In this document: piece after piece, positions 38,041-48,688 of the stretch | How positions within the stretch are numbered: the stretch's first letter is position 1 | Layout of the letters: the number at the start of each line of letters is the position of its first letter | DNA from: Nectonema munidae | Taxonomy: Eukaryota; Nematomorpha; Nectonematoida; Nectonematidae | Assembly (NCBI GenBank): GCA_030549495.1 | Contig: JAUIRK010000979.1 | Span: 15,001 to 79,000, forward strand | Direction: 5' to 3' | DNA length: 64,000 nucleotides | Program-made: the position numbers and the translations under genes | Notes under the pieces: model-generated | Database searches by the model: none | The model's input: only the letters and a program-made list of their open reading frames with translations | Told to the model about the DNA's origin: nothing

Positions 38041-39005
38041 TGAGGAGAAGAAGGGGGCTATTTACGCCCCACCCCCATCAATCGCTTTAACTTATATCTC
38101 GCCTATCGTATATCGCTTAACGGTTTATTGCTCCAGAGTGTCTAAGTCAAAAATTCTATTTATTGGAAATAAAGCTATGAAAGTAGTTTTCATTCAAAGT
38201 CCATATATACCTATATATTTACATAGGTATATACACTTAAAAAATATATCTTAAAAAACGAAGAATGTCGTGGTTCAAACGGTTTACTTCTGTTTATTTC
38301 AATGAAATGATACAAAAGTAAACTGATCAATATATTATATATATGTGAAAACAACGGAATCTTTAACACAACTTTTCAATTTATACTCAGAATATTTCAA
38401 GTTTCGGCAATTTTCAAAATTAGGAAGTTGAAAAATTTTGCATGAAAAATGGCGTTACATTTAAATATTAAGGATCGTCGCAAAACAAGGCGTTGTTAGA
38501 TGCCGCCTTCCAAGCTTTGCCAAGCTTCTAATAATTTTAAAAATAACATGTTTAGAATTTTGCCACCATCTCTTCGAGAAAAATTTTCTCCCAAAAAACT
38601 CCTATCCCCAAATATTAAGCACTGATTGGAAAAAATAATGTTTTAAGAATAACTCATCATTAGCTGAGCTTTCTTTTTTAATAAAATTTCTAATTGGATC
38701 TTTTTGACAGTAGTCCCGATATGGACAAACAACCAACCCAGACAAGACAAGACTCCATTTTTTTACAAATTTGCCAAAACAAAGGACTTGCTTTTGCATG
38801 CAAAACAGCAAATTTCATTTGCCACAATAATGCTAATTTACTCTTTATTTAATTCAATATTCCTTTGCTTGGACGACAAATTACGAAGATTTAATTTGAT
38901 TGATTGATCTAAGTTCAAAGCACACTATAACATTTGCACATGCAAAAAGCCATGGCTATGAAGAAAGCGTTATCGTCGTTGTATAAATGATAAACATAGA
39001 AGAAC
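38040..39005. other. Intergenic stretch, no gene seen
   Basis: AT-rich sequence with short frames on both strands (38602-38907) and no motif or splice support. TATATA runs occur around 38210 and 38340. Confidence 0.45.
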
Positions 39006-39189
39006 CTATTCCAAGGTCTTGTGCATTCGTTCACCCCTAACAAGCTCTAAGATGAAGTCATCAATAAAATTGACTTCTTTTCGTGTTCTCCCATCTTTGG
39101 TCAGGTAGGCGGCATCTTCTAAGCGCAAGGAAGCGGCTTCTTGCATCTCCTGCCTTTGATCGCATACACACGCCGGCTCTTCTTTCAAG
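39006..39189 (-). CDS. Possible last exon of an unrecognised - strand gene
   Basis: About 60 codons, GC-rich for this window, end in a stop at 39006: EPACVCDQRQEMQEAASLRL, then LTKDGRTRKEVNFIDDFILE and a terminal RMHKTLE. The composition (GCC, CTG, GAC codons) is unlike the surroundings and resembles the real exons. An AG at 39190-39191 would give a phase that joins the exon ending at 42060, although its pyrimidine tract is poor. I do not recognise the protein. Confidence 0.35.
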
Positions 39190-39429
39190 CTTGATTCTAA
39201 TGTTCATTTTTTTATTATTACAATTCAAAAGATGCTTTTTCGAACACGATGCAAAAGTGCTTACTCAAAATCCATCAAGCTTGCTAATATAAAGAGATTT
39301 GTGTATGCTGAGAAATTTGAGTTGGAGAGAAAGTATGGATGCACTTTGGAATGTCCTAACCCTAACCCTTGCAACGTAAAAGTATAGTTGGGCATTTTCC
39401 ACGAGAAATAGTACTACTATCTTATGCAT

Positions 39430-39870
39430 CTATTTTTATAATTTACATTTTTTGTCATTCTATTTTGTCCTTTTGCAATTCTATTTTGTCTGTTTGCTAT
39501 TTTGTTTCCTTCAACATTTTTTAAATTTTACTTTGACATGTAGTATATTTTTTGAAATTTTGACTATTTACACGATAAAACTTTCTTTATTTATTGCAGA
39601 AATAAAAAGAATTGAATTTATAACAAAAATAGAAAAAAATTTAAATGGTTTTAAAAACAAAAAAAATTCATCGTAAAGTAGTCAAAATATTATAAATAGC
39701 ACGTCAAAGTAATATATGTATAAAAAATGAAAAACTAAAATTAAAAAAAAAGTTGAAGCAAACAGAATCGCAAAGAGACAAAATAGAATTGCAAGAGGAC
39801 AAAATAGAATTGAAAAAAAACAAAATAGAACTAAAAATATAGAATAGAAAACTTTTTTTTACAAAAATCA
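39430..39870. mobile_element. Foldback element with ~150-bp inverted arms
   Basis: The left arm (39440-39570) has tandem CAATTCTATTTTGTC(C/T) units, then CTTCAAC and TACTTTGACATG. The right arm (39690-39850) is the inverted counterpart (GACAAAATAGAATTG units, GTTGAAG, CACGTCAAAGTA). Non-coding. The conceptual frames over it are low-complexity. Confidence 0.72.
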
Positions 39871-41099
39871 CCTTCTGTTTGTGAGCATTAATTTGGATAA
39901 ATAAAGTTATCATAGCATTTCTGATTTTGAAATTCAAATTAATATTTTTGTTCATTTTTTTGAAAAATCTAAATTTTTAGTTTATTTTACTTTGAGATCA
40001 AAACTCGGGTTAAATTTTAATTAACCAATTAACCAGTTAATTTTAATTTTGTTTTAAATTTTACTTTCATGTTTAGTAACCAGGTGAGTTATACATTAAT
40101 TTTGTAAAAGCTGATTTGAGTTTGACACTCCTGCTTATTATAACCTCCTTCTCAACTCTTTTTCTCTTGAATGGTGTCAAATAATCTGAAGAAGAGCACA
40201 ACTGTCTTAAATATTTATTTTTAATTTTTTAATGAAAAAAATTTTACTTGGAACTTTCACAGTGAAGATGAAACGTGTTGCACTCGATATTTCATCTAAT
40301 CAATTTTCGCAACTTCATCACCGTGAAAGGGTACAACAGAAGAGTGTTCATCGAAAATTTTGGATTAGAATTGCAGCATTCAAACTTCACTGCACTAAAA
40401 TCCTTACGTACTTCATGCGCTTCCTAGTGATTTCATGAAACAATTGTTTCAGTAATGGAATGAAATCTCCAGTGAATTCCTGAAATCCTACTTTTATCAT
40501 CTTATTGCAATCATAAAGAGGAAGCAAACTGAAGTCACGTTACCTTTATCTTTGTGCGGAAATAATGAATGAGAGTCAATAAAAAAGTGGAAAACTAGTA
40601 TTTGATTAGATAAATGCTTATTTTATTTTGTGCAATACAACGTGAGAATGGAAAATGTAAAAAAAAAACTTTTTTCTATACTTTAGAGCTCATTCTTAAA
40701 GTATTTCTAATTTTTTGTTTCAGGAAAGAAATTCATTTTTTCTTCATTTCCTCTATTGTGGGGAAAAATACTAAATTTAAATATAACCGTCTGATGGGGC
40801 AGGAGAAAATATCTGACACCACCTGGGAAAAATACACATGGTTGTGCTATAAAAAAAATTCGCTACTACACCCTCCCCCCACCTCAGTGCAAGCTCTGAT
40901 AATAATTCTATGCCCTCTGGCCGCTACGCCACTCATTAGGTTCTTTACTTTTTTATTTTAACCATATCAGTGACGAGAGAGGGGTATTTTAGCACCCACA
41001 CCCTAACTCCCCTTATATTAAAATTTCTATTGTACAGACTATATAATAACTTACTACTTTAGATTTTAATATATAATCGTGTTGCATCTTTTGATACTA

Positions 41100-41600
41100 T
41101 ATTTTAACGGTCGTTGACAATGACGCTCTCATGTCAAAAGCTGTCAATCAAAATCAAATGTACACTTTTTTCAACAAAATTTTTATATTATAATGTCTAT
41201 AACTGATAACTTAGTCTTTATATTAGATACACTCTTGAAAATTTAATATTGGAAGTAACACATAAAACTCATATATACATATTTTTCCAATAACTTTGTA
41301 GCAAATGTCAATCAGAATTTGCATGGTGATAAAATTGCTTACATTTTTTTCACCAAATCACCCATGCTGATTTCATTTTTCGACTCATTATTTGCAATTA
41401 GGATGTAAAAATGTCTAAAATCTATCGATTTTGCGAATTACGTCTGAAAACTTTATCCAAGAATATTAATTCAATTTTCTGAAAACTTTATCCAAGAATA
41501 TTAATTCAATTTTAGACAATTAATATTTTTATATGAAATCGGCCATTCTGATTTCATTTCTCGACTCACAATTGGGATTTATAAATGCAGTTTATCTCTG
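41100..41600. repeat. Fragment of the 165-bp-unit repeat arm
   Basis: GTCGTTGACAATGACGCTCTCATGTCAAAA and CTGTCAATCAAAAT at the start, then ATTTCATTT(C/T)(T/C)CGACTCA units at about 41365 and 41560. This is the outer part of the arm seen at 19.8 kb. It also carries a local 40-bp duplication (GAAAACTTTATCCAAGAATA repeated at about 41435 and 41480). Confidence 0.65.
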
Positions 41601-42059
41601 CCTGTCACCAATATGGTTAAACAAAGGGTATTTAAAACTACCCAAGTACTCTCGTAAAAAAAGGAGGAATGCATGCGACTCTGAACAAGTTTGAAGATGT
41701 TTCAATGGTAAAAAGGAGAAAAAAAGTTCAAAAAAATCAAAAATATTTATTTAGGCAACGGGGTTAAAAACATTTTGTAGCGGAACATGCAAATTTTGGA
41801 AGACACGAAAAAAAGGAATCAAAGTTACCGAGGAACGCTCGCTTTCGGATGAGAAGTGTTTGCTGTAAATAGAAAGCTTTTCAAAATCAATCAATCACAT
41901 CATCACACGGCACATATGTGATCGATCGATATAAATGAATATGGCCGTTGTTTCACGTGAAATTGGATCAATACTTTGGATGTTTTAGCGTCTGTTTTCA
42001 TCACATGAAGCGTACAACATCATTGAGGTTGTGAGGTTTTTATGCAGGAGCTTGCGTAC

Positions 42060-42211
42060 GTTTTTTCAATCCAGAACAAGTCGAAGCAAAAAACGAAAAG
42101 TGTAATGACGAAGAGAAGAGAAACTGCTATGACGAAGCATGGCATGAAGCAGTAAAATATGTACTTGCGCATCTTTGCCCTTGGTTTCATCTTTGCGGGG
42201 TTGTTGTCCAT
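42060..42211 (-). CDS. Putative first exon, signal-anchor membrane protein, orphan
   Basis: The exon starts MDNNPAKMKPRAKMRKYIFY and continues with a hydrophobic run of about 25 residues (CFMPCFVIAVSLLFVITLFV and following) preceded by basic residues. That is the pattern of a type II signal anchor or an uncleaved signal peptide. A TATA box lies about 65 bases upstream of the ATG at the right distance for a short 5' UTR. A donor (AAAAAAC|GTACGC) follows residue 50 in phase 2; reading on reaches a stop after 63 codons. The next exon may be 39189-39006. I do not recognise the protein. A neuropeptide precursor or small membrane protein would fit, but this is inference. Confidence 0.45.
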
Positions 42212-42273
42212 ATTTAGTATTTGGGGGAGGTATGCAGCGATTGCACTCTGCTCTTGGAGTAGCAGTGCTTGGT

Positions 42274-42281
42274 CTTATATA
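42274..42281 (-). promoter_or_regulatory. TATA box of the orphan gene
   Basis: GCTATATAAGACC on the - strand. Transcription would start about 30 bases downstream near 42250, leaving a 5' UTR of some 40 bases before the ATG at 42211. The flanking 60 bases are GC-richer than average, as expected of a core promoter. Confidence 0.5.
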
Positions 42282-42289
42282 GCATTTGT

Positions 42290-44080
42290 AAGATGGAGGA
42301 ATAATGGAAGAAGAATTGATTTCAATTAAAATCTTACTATTTTCTTCATTCCCTCTTTCTCATCTTCCTCCTTTGATCGCAAGAACATTTTAGGGATGGG
42401 AGAGTGTTAATAGTGTCGTCAACTTTATCGCTTTAACATCACTCACAACAATCATGGTGATGATGATGTAGTTGATTATGATTATGTGATGATGATGATG
42501 ATTATTGATTCCTGAGCTTCGAATTGCATAAAACAATAAGATTTCCATCTTTCAGTTAAATTTATTCTTTTTTCTTCTCTAACAAAACAATGGAGTACGA
42601 TTAAAAGTTAATTTAGAGATGTTATATCACTGTCGTCATCGCCATTTTTCCATTTCAAAGCACTCACAATTTACTTTTAAAAGAGACGCGTTGATGAAAT
42701 CTTTTGAAAAAGTGCGCATTTCACGCGTATAAATATAATTTTTAATATTTTTACTCCGATACAACTGGATCGCATATAGCAAGAAGCATGTTGATTTAAA
42801 TCTATCCAAATATCCAAGCTGATCAATGCCAATTGATTAATTGATTTCAATTTCTAACTGAGAGACGGACTGCTGTTAGTTATGGGGAAAATGTTTCATT
42901 TTAGTCTAAAATGTTACATATACAGCATTTGCAACTACAAAATAATGAGTGTAAAAATTTTTGGATACCCGAATAAAGAACGAGTAACACAGTGAAACTC
43001 TTTTCTTTTTGAGAGAATTAAAAAAATATAATTTGAAATTATAAGTGAATGAAAAAAATAATTATGGGGCATTTGGGAGCGCTACCTTCCATCATTTTTT
43101 CCCAGCATGGAAAAAATTGAAATTTACAAATTAAAAAATGAAATAATGAATTAATATTTTGACAATATGCTTATACTAACAATATGAAGCAGATAAAATG
43201 GAAATAAGGTTTGAAAGATCAGTTATATTCCCTTTATAGCAACATTATTGAAATAATTTGGATAAAAATAATATGCACGTACCATCAATTATATGAAGAG
43301 ATTCGAAATTTTAAATAATTAACCAATCAAAAAAGATCGTGTGTTTGAAGGCGCATTTTGACAAGCAGCAGCGAACAAAGACTGATGGTAAGGACGGATT
43401 TCGCGAGTTATTGGAACTTTTGATTCGCAACAAGTATAACTTATAATAATCATTATTCTAGTTTTTATGTATTTCTTTTAGTATTGGAAGAATCAAACTC
43501 ATAGTAAAAATTTATAGGTCTTGCAAGACTGGCTTTACACTTTTTGGCTTATTCAAGCGAGAAGAGTTCCCTACGAAAAAATCTTTCAGAATGGCTGCTT
43601 TTTGGATTAGTTTATTTGTTATTTTTCTCTTTGATGTGCGAATAAATTGAATCCTAATCTGATCAGAGATACTTCGAACTATATCTAAATGTATCTAAAC
43701 GTATGCGCACCCAACGGTTCCTTTATTAGTTTCAAGGTTGAGTGTTTGATTCAATTTTTGGAAAATTGTCTGTAGAATTACATGGTAAATAGTGTGGACC
43801 TATGATGGATTTGCTTTCCAATGTACAAAACCTGTTCACAGCCCGATTAAAACCGGTCCTAGTGGTTTATTTCGGTCCAGTCTATAATTTCTGTAGTACA
43901 GTGTTGGTCTATTGATATTATAATCCGGCTCGGACCGGTTCAAACTATAGACGGTTTAGTCCAGTGCTGATCTGGATATTATGAGTATCCAACTTTCAAC
44001 AAGTCTATGCTATAGACGAAACGAAGAAAGGAAAACGCTCTTCATAAGAGAATATCTCAGATCTCACGCATCCTAGATAA
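42290..44080. other. Upstream region of the orphan gene
   Basis: Contains GAT/ATG trinucleotide repeats (about 42450-42505) and a GC-richer open piece on the + strand at 43345-43440 (VCLKAHFDKQQRTKTDGKDG and FRELLELLIRNKYNL) that might be a lone exon but has no assigned family. 43848-43990 has paired AACCGGTCC and GGACCGGTT boxes about 110 bases apart with repeated TCCAGT motifs, possibly a small MITE. Confidence 0.35.
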
Positions 44081-44340
44081 GACAAAAGTCACACATCATC
44101 CGAACAACACACCTCCCTACATCAAACTACAACCCCACGAACCGAGACAAAACTTTTACACCCAACCGAGACAAAAGAAACTACACACTCAACAAAAATA
44201 AAAGTAGGCAAAAAATAAATTCAAACAGAACTCATAGAGAAGTAGATCAAAAAAGTAATCAACCCACACACACCAAGCATTAGCACCAACGAACAATCTT
44301 CGGTCAAAGTATTTACCCGAAGACGACAAAATACAACGCA
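44080..44340. other. A+C-rich, strand-biased segment
   Basis: On the + strand G and T are scarce over about 260 bases (ACAAAAGTCACACATCATCC and on). No frame is long enough to call. It might be an A-rich piece of a decayed LINE, but nothing identifies it. Confidence 0.4.
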
Positions 44341-44364
44341 CAATGAAGGGAATTTAATGCTTTT

Positions 44365-45100
44365 TTAATTATATTCACTTACATTTATATTATCTAAGGA
44401 TATTAAAGTAATTTCATGAAGGTTGTGAAAAAAGTTATTGGAGAATGTGCTAAATTCAATTCTTGAGACATCACGACTTTTAAAAAACAATTTTGGATGA
44501 CAGACAACCCTATAAGAAGGAATAAAGTAAGAACGTGGACAATTAGGATGCTCAAAAAAGCACCACATGTAAGGAATGTACTTGAGAAGAAATATTACAT
44601 TAATACAAAAATTCATTTTTCATGATGGATCACTTGGATGTGATGAATTGAAGAGGATATTTAAAATTTGTGAAGGGTCCTAGGTTATGGAAAATTTGAT
44701 TGTTGTATCGAGTTTAATAAAATAACCATCAAGTGTTGAAAGCAAAAGAGCTTTATTTGCTGCAGAATTTTTATGCCAACCATTCGTTCAAATATGCCAG
44801 AAAGAATATTGAATGTTTCAACTTTTCTAAGAATCTCATAAGTGGTTATTTGCAGAATTAAAGAAGCAACTTATGCACAACATGCATGTATGTCTGTCTA
44901 CATTATATATGATAAGTATGATATATGTTTGCCTAAATATACGTATATTTAGACATCAAAACAGGCCTTAATTGGTTTTGAAAGCTTTTTGTTGACAAAC
45001 CTGTTTCATAATTTTCAGTATTCCATAAGTGGACTCATTTTTCTCATTTTGTGTGGCATCAATCACATTATTGCACTTTGAACTCACTGTGAGTGAACTA
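44365..45100. other. Unassigned stretch with coding-like scraps
   Basis: The + strand from about 44610 reads in pieces without many stops (SFFDGSLGCDELKRIFKICE, then SVESKRALFAAEFLCQPF and SHKWLFAELKKQLMHNM). This looks like an old transposon protein, but I cannot name the family. Confidence 0.3.
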
Positions 45101-45109
45101 CTCTATCAG

Positions 45110-45350
45110 ATGGATCAGAAGACGAGGTGCTGTCAAGTGGATGCTCTGATCTAACCTCATGGACTTCTTATTTGGGGTGTTGTAAGAGATAAAGTTTTCG
45201 AGCGTAAGACACTTAAACTAGCTTGGCTCGTAAGACCTGTTGAAGACATCACTCTCGTCATCTTACAGGCTTGTCACGAAAGAGTAGTGTCTGCTCTCAA
45301 TCAGAGAAGTGTGTAAATACAGACTGTGGTGTGAACGTTGCGAGCGAACA
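45110..45350 (+). pseudogene. Probable mariner-type transposase C-terminal scrap
   Basis: IWGVVRDKVFERKTLKLAW then DITLVILQACHERVVSALNQ matches in layout the C-terminus of Tc1/mariner transposases (LWG..K.KV....., then a helix with R..). GC content is higher than the flanks. Only the tail is visible, the preceding catalytic Asp region is frame-shifted, and the assignment is tentative. Confidence 0.4.
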
Positions 45351-45875
45351 TTTGACTTTTATTCCAATTTTTCTTTACCCAAGTTTCTCCTCATTCTATT
45401 CTAATGTGTGAACACTGCGAGCATTTGACTTCTATTCTAACTCAAAGTTTTTCCTCAACAAAAAAAAATTTTTTTTTTTATTCCTAAATATTTATTGATT
45501 TTTTTAAGTTATTCAGACCTTAAAGTCAAAATTGTAATAAAGCAAAAAGATTTGGTTTTGTAAAAATTATAAGGTGTTCTTTATAATTTAAAAATTTTTT
45601 CTTTTTTTTTAAATTTTTTATTTAACTTAAATTTCTGATGTATACTAATATGCAAATAGGTATATCTTCAAGTAAAATTTGATGTTTCATGTTTATTCTT
45701 TCTTTAGCATTTGAAGAATTTGATTGTAAGTACTTTATAGTAATTTAAATACAATAGCTCAACGCTTCTAAAACCAATTTTGAATGTATTTTTTTTAGTT
45801 TTTTAAAAATGTTCTTTTGAATGTCAAATTTAAAGTTTGCCTTAAATCTTTTAAAAATTAAAATGAATTCATGAA

Positions 45876-47143
45876 GATGCCTTCATAACCCAGACTCTTT
45901 CTGCTTCATATGTGGAGAGCACATACTTAAAAGAGGAAAAAAAATTCTATGAAAAAATTCTGTGAAAGTTTGCGAAGCTTACAACAAATATTTTGAAATA
46001 CCAGTTGGAGATCAAGACAAGCCGTGAGCTCCTCAATATTGTTGCGAACATTGCAAGAAGATCTAGAAGGCTGATTACGAGGTGAAAAAAGATCAATGAA
46101 ATTTTCATTCCCTCGAGTCTGGTTTGAATAAACAAATCATTCCACAAACTGTTTTTTTTCTGTTTGGTTGATGTAAGCAAGAAGTGAAAAGGAAAAAATG
46201 CTGCTGCCATTAAGTATCCAGATAAAAGAAATGACTGATTTAATTAGAGATTTGTGTCTGCCTAAGTCTAATGCACAACTTTTTATCTCTAGAATGAAAC
46301 AATGGAACTTGCTTAAAGAAGAAGTCCAAATTACAAATCAGCAAACTAGACATAAACCTTTTTCAAATTTTTACAGCCTTAAAAATGGTCTCTGTTTCTG
46401 TCATGACATTCCTGAACTTTTTTCACAATTGGACTACCTTAGAAAAAGTAAATGAAGACTATTTATAGATAGTTCTACGACTAGTTTAAAAGCGATTCTT
46501 CTTCATACTGGTAATAATTTTCCAACAATCCCTTTGGCTCATTCAGTTTACTTAAAAGAATATTACTATAGTGTGAAAACTTTGTTAGAAGCCTCGAAAT
46601 ATGAACAATATAACTGGGAAATCAGTGGTCATTTTAAAATGATAGCTTTCCTTGTTGAACTACAAAGAGTATTCATAAAATATCGATGCTTTCTCTGTCT
46701 TTGGGACAGCAGAGCTACTACCGACCACTACAAACACAATAACTAGGAATAAAGAAAAGAGTTCATTGTTGGAAAGCGAAAGGTCTGGAAGCCTTTAGTT
46801 GACCCTAAGATTGTTCTTATGCCTCCACTTCATATTAAACTTTGATTGAGGAAGCAATTTGTTAAAGCTCTTAAACAAGAATCAGCTGGTTTTCTTTAGC
46901 TCCTTCAATTCTTTCCAAAAATATCATCAGTTAAAGTCAAAGAAGGAATTTTCATTGGATCCCAGATCAAAAAAATTCTCGAGTCTGAAGAATTTTAAAA
47001 TAAACTTTTCAAGATGTAAAAAAATAGAATAAAGAGACCAAGGTCATTAAAATGAAAATATGATGGGTGATTATATCTGGAGCCTTGTTAGAGAATGTGA
47101 AACAGACTACAAAAGAAAATCAAGAAAGCCAAATCATTTTTGA
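45876..47143 (+). pseudogene. Transposon protein pseudogene, same family as 21429-21791
   Basis: Pieces in order: LHNPDSFCFICGEHILKRGK (cysteine motif, about 45880), VGDQDK, YCCEHCKKIFEGWLRGEKRS (about 46040), FSFPRVWFE and TNHSTNCFFCLVDV (about 46100-46170), MTDLIRDLCLPKSNAQLF (46231), LAHSVYLKEYYYSVKTLLEA (46530), ISGHFKMIAFLVELQRVF, CFLCLWDSRATTDHY (46690), VDPKIVLMPPLHIKL (46800), KEGIFIGSQIKKILES (46940). It then jumps to the C-terminal MMGDYIWSLVRECETDYKRK (47060-47143). The block present at 21429-21791 (SVKMHYLHSHLD...) is deleted here. Several stops and frameshifts are present. The family is one I recall as uncharacterised and repeat-associated in arthropods and Hydra; cysteine motifs suggest metal binding. 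Confidence 0.75.
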
Positions 47144-47794
47144 TTCAAGCAAGAACATATTCAATTTTAATTTTGCTATTTTGTTTTGATTTTTTTCATG
47201 ATATTGTTTAAATTTAGAAGATAAATAAAAACAAATTTTTTTCTAATATTTAAAAGCATTTAAATCGTTGTCTAGACCACAAGCCCAAACTTCAAATTAA
47301 AAAATGATATTTTTTCAAAAGAATGAAGGATAACAAAAGAGGAAACCACTATTAGAACCTGGGAACAAAAATGTGTTACTTTGTGAAAAAAAGTGTATAA
47401 ATTCTATGACTTCTGTGTTTGTTTCAGTAGTCTCTTTTTGCCGAATAAAGCCTTGTTAGGTTTTTCCTTTTCTGACAATTTTACATCACAGACAACAACC
47501 AATTTGAGTAATTAAGGGATTAGGTTGTGGTTGTTATTGCATTTGCGTGAAAAATAAAAATGACTACTATGGTAAGTGTTTTCTTTTTTTCATAATTGTA
47601 TACCTACATTTCCGCTTCCCTTCCACTGTATATCGTATTCTTACTTTAAATAACTCAATATTAAATCCATCAAAGTATAATTAAAAAAATCCATCTCTAC
47701 TAAATAGTTCAAATATGCCAGAGAAAACTTATCAATGTTCAAGTGATGCCTTTTTAGTGGTCAACTCTTGTTGGTATATTTGGATTGGACTCCT
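47144..47794. other. AT-rich stretch, no gene seen
   Basis: No frame with features. About 47400-47560 is less AT-rich but has no recognisable motif. Confidence 0.45.
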
Positions 47795-47798
47795 TTAA

Positions 47799-47919
47799 CC
47801 CATTAAGTCCCAATGTTCCCACTTGGGAACATAAGTAATTTCATCTTCGTCTGCTTTTTTCAATGACTTTGAATATTAATCGTCTGCGTTTTTTAAATAT
47901 CGTCTGATTTTTATGTGGG
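47799..47919. mobile_element. piggyBac-type MITE with TTAA target duplication (copy 2)
   Basis: A 121-bp sister of 28863-28981: flanking TTAA at 47795-47798 and 47920-47923, left end CCCATTAAGTCCCAATGTTC, right end truncated to GTGGG. It keeps the GGGAACATAAGTAATTT block and CGTCTG motifs. The degraded right end means it is probably older or has lost mobility. Confidence 0.85.
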
Positions 47920-47923
47920 TTAA

Positions 47924-48290
47924 GAGAAATGCTTTACCCGCGCCTGCATCATACCCCAAAATCTAAACAACGTCTGCCAAAAAAAATATGCGAGCATCCA
48001 CATAAAGCTCAAATTTAGCATTAAATGTTTTGCTCATAATAAAAAAAAATGCATTTGAGGTTAAATATGTAAAATTTAATTATTTTCGTCTTTGGGGAAT
48101 GGAATTTGGTAAAATAGGAAATTTTTTTCCACAAAATAAAAGCACGAGCATGATAAAATTAATTTTTTTAAGTAAGAAGCTTCCAAAATTAAAATATCAC
48201 AACAGTAAGACAATTTTAAGTGATATTTTAATTGTGAAAGTTTCTTACTTTTAGAAATTGAAAATACATTTTTTTTTCAATTCTCTAAAT
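47924..48290. other. AT-rich stretch, no gene seen
   Basis: A 74-codon frame at 48030-48254 is AT-driven (Lys, Phe, Ile, Leu) with no motif. TTAAAATATCACAACAGTA and TTAAGTGATATTTTAA near 48190-48230 form a weak inverted repeat. Confidence 0.4.
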
Positions 48291-48625
48291 AGGTTGTTCT
48301 CAACCTTTTTTAACAAAGGGCCAAATCAAGAACCAACATTGCACTAGGAGACCACAACAAAACCAAAGACAGTACACATTGATATACTCACAAATAGAGG
48401 ATGGACGATTGCACCCTGTCTAAATCTTCCATTGCCATAGGCACGTAGTGTGTAGACAACATTTAGAGCAGATAATAGATACAAAACTACTTTACAACAT
48501 ATGTACAGTACAATTAATAGATCAATAATTTTACGTAATCCTGACAGTTGTGATACGATATTGCTAGCCTATTTGTATGCAACTTTGCTATGTGTGCCTC
48601 AAAACAAGAGGTTGAGAAGCACTGC
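48291..48625. mobile_element. hAT-type MITE downstream of RBM17
   Basis: Left end GGTTGTTCTCAACCTTTTTT and right end GAGGTTGAGAAGCACTGC are inverted relatives; GGTTCTCAACCTTT-style ends are typical of widespread hAT MITEs. The inside is non-coding. It ends about 40 bases beyond the RBM17 polyadenylation signal. Confidence 0.7.
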
Positions 48626-48667
48626 TCGAAATGGAACATTCCGGTTAGATTTTAGAAAAAATAAAAG

Positions 48668-48673
48668 TTTATT
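48668..48673 (-). terminator. Polyadenylation signal of RBM17
   Basis: AATAAA on the - strand 16 bases after the RBM17 stop codon, implying a very short 3' UTR. Confidence 0.8.
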
Positions 48674-48688
48674 GGAGAACGAAAGGAA

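Larger units (their letters stand above)
39190..42059. other. Possible intron of the orphan gene, mostly repeats
   Basis: Holds the foldback element at 39.43-39.87 kb and the repeat-arm fragment at 41.1-41.6 kb. A GC-richer segment near 40232-40440 is open on both strands for 30-70 codons but has no matching splice phase. Around 40905-40937 GGCCGCTACGCCACT resembles one end of a hAT-type MITE. Confidence 0.35.

Noticed and set aside
39357-39370. Telomere-like TAACCC repeats (also TTAGGG-like at about 50121)
   Set aside because: Only two or three units, expected by chance.
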